Positions 14,176-14,612 of a DNA stretch of 14,612 nucleotides are shown one piece after another (the stretch's first letter is position 1; each line of letters starts with the position of its first letter). The stretch comes from Candidatus Omnitrophota bacterium (GTDB lineage Bacteria; Omnitrophota; Gorgyraeia; Zapsychrales; JANLHA01): assembly GCA_024653845.1 (NCBI GenBank), contig JANLHA010000192.1:1-14612 (forward strand). Reading direction: 5' to 3'. The notes under the pieces are model-generated. The model saw nothing but the letters and a program-made list of their open reading frames with translations. It made no database searches and was not told where the DNA came from. Both the position numbers and the translations under genes were made by a program.

Positions 14176-14612
14176 ATGAAAAACAAAAAAAAATCGGCCC
14201 AAAGCACAATTGAATATCTTCTTCTTGTAACAGCGGTCGTAGGGTTTCTGAACGTTTTTTTTCAAGGAGATGACTTTAAAGGGCAATTTGAACGCACGTA
14301 TACCCCAGGGACCGAAGATGTGCAGAAAATGAGTACACATCTTTGGAATGCCATTGGGAAAAAAGATCTTGATCCGACGTCCCCTCCTCCTCGACAAGCC
14401 ATTGTCTGGCAACCCGAACCCGGCGATCCACAACCTTGTGATAGCAACCCCAATGATCCATCATGCTGGCCATTTAATCTTCCTGAATATGATCCTGGCT
14501 CTCCTCTGCCGCAAGATCCCGAATACGATCCTCGGGCAGATATGCCTTTTTACCAGCCCCCTGAATACGATCCTGCGTCTCCTCTGCCGCAAAATCCTGA
14601 GCCCGGAGATCC
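14176..14612 (+). CDS. Pilin-like protein with proline-rich repeat tail (3' end missing)
   Basis: This open frame runs off the right edge after 145 complete codons. It starts MKNKKKSAQSTIEYLLLVTA, a basic leader with an A/Q cut position, Glu at +5 and Tyr at +6, then a hydrophobic helix to about residue 29: the same class III/Flp-type leader as the gene before it. The second part is unusual. From about residue 65 it becomes proline-rich and acidic, with two cysteines (88 and 97) that could form a loop, then PEYDP at 103-107, 115-119 and 129-133, and PEPGD near 80 and again at 141, where the window ends. No domain is recognised in the tail. It likely forms a surface or pilus-associated protein whose tail extends outwards. 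It has its own strong AAGGAG and lies 33 nt after the first pilin-like gene. Confidence 0.75.
   Translation, partial: MKNKKKSAQSTIEYLLLVTAVVGFLNVFFQGDDFKGQFERTYTPGTEDVQKMSTHLWNAIGKKDLDPTSPPPRQAIVWQPEPGDPQPCDSNPNDPSCWPFNLPEYDPGSPLPQDPEYDPRADMPFYQPPEYDPASPLPQNPEPGD
14482..14597 (+). repeat. In-frame repeat, 78-bp period, coding PEYDP units
   Basis: Two 38-bp copies (14482-14519 and 14560-14597) differ at only four positions and start 78 bp (26 codons) apart. Between them, 14518-14532 carries a shorter third unit beginning CCCGAATACGATCCT. At the protein level this gives PEYDPGSPLPQDP, PEYDPRADMPFYQP and PEYDPASPLPQNP. The repeat tract continues to the edge, so the copy number is unknown. The near identity of DNA as well as protein suggests recent duplication. 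Confidence 0.85.

Noticed and set aside
14482..14612. CRISPR array or tandem non-coding repeat at the right edge
   Set aside because: The units have unequal lengths (36 and 42 bp, 78 bp combined), stay in frame and encode PEYDP repeats, so this is a protein repeat tract.

Overview
The window reads as bacterial chromosome of moderate GC, densely packed, with no rRNA, tRNA, insertion sequence, CRISPR array or phage gene that I can see. The mix of genes suggests an uncultivated anaerobic bacterium, with Candidatus Omnitrophota (or a related PVC-side candidate phylum) as my best guess. The reasons are an archaeal-style Hel308 helicase and pilin-like proteins with class III type leader peptides, next to clearly bacterial dtd, panB, polX and tatD and an Nfn transhydrogenase typical of anaerobes. 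The phylum is inference, not read from a marker gene.

Layout. Positions 1-11606 are all minus strand. At the left edge is the start of a single-chain glycyl-tRNA synthetase gene (glyQS), which runs off the window. Upstream of it is a trehalose pair, otsA then otsB (2594 to 335), overlapping, with its own promoter at 2601-2630. A nine-gene run follows from 11606 down to 2671, with gaps of at most 27 nt and several 1-11 nt overlaps: dtd, tatD, a DUF3352-like membrane protein, a small lipoprotein, a membrane-anchored protein of unknown function, polX, nfnA, nfnB and panB. A near-consensus sigma-70 promoter (TTGACC, 17 nt, TATAAT) precedes dtd and is the only clear promoter for the run.

A 104-nt divergent region (11607-11710) separates this operon from the plus-strand Hel308-like helicase (11711-13882). 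A promoter at 13888-13916 then leads into two small genes for pilin-like proteins. The second has a long proline-rich tail with PEYDP repeats and runs off the right end.

Functionally the long operon mixes quality control (dtd), nuclease and repair functions (tatD, polX), an envelope trio of unknown role, ferredoxin/NAD(P)H electron bifurcation (nfnAB) and CoA synthesis (panB). otsAB would make trehalose as an osmolyte or stress protectant. The less ordinary points are the bacterial Hel308 with an apparently leaderless start, a second leaderless-looking start at otsA, an NfnA whose iron-sulfur motif has Cys where the characterised Pyrococcus-type protein has Asp, a perfect 27-bp palindrome inside a gene, and the repeat-tailed pilin-like protein. 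I do not see a self-evident new defence or mobile system.
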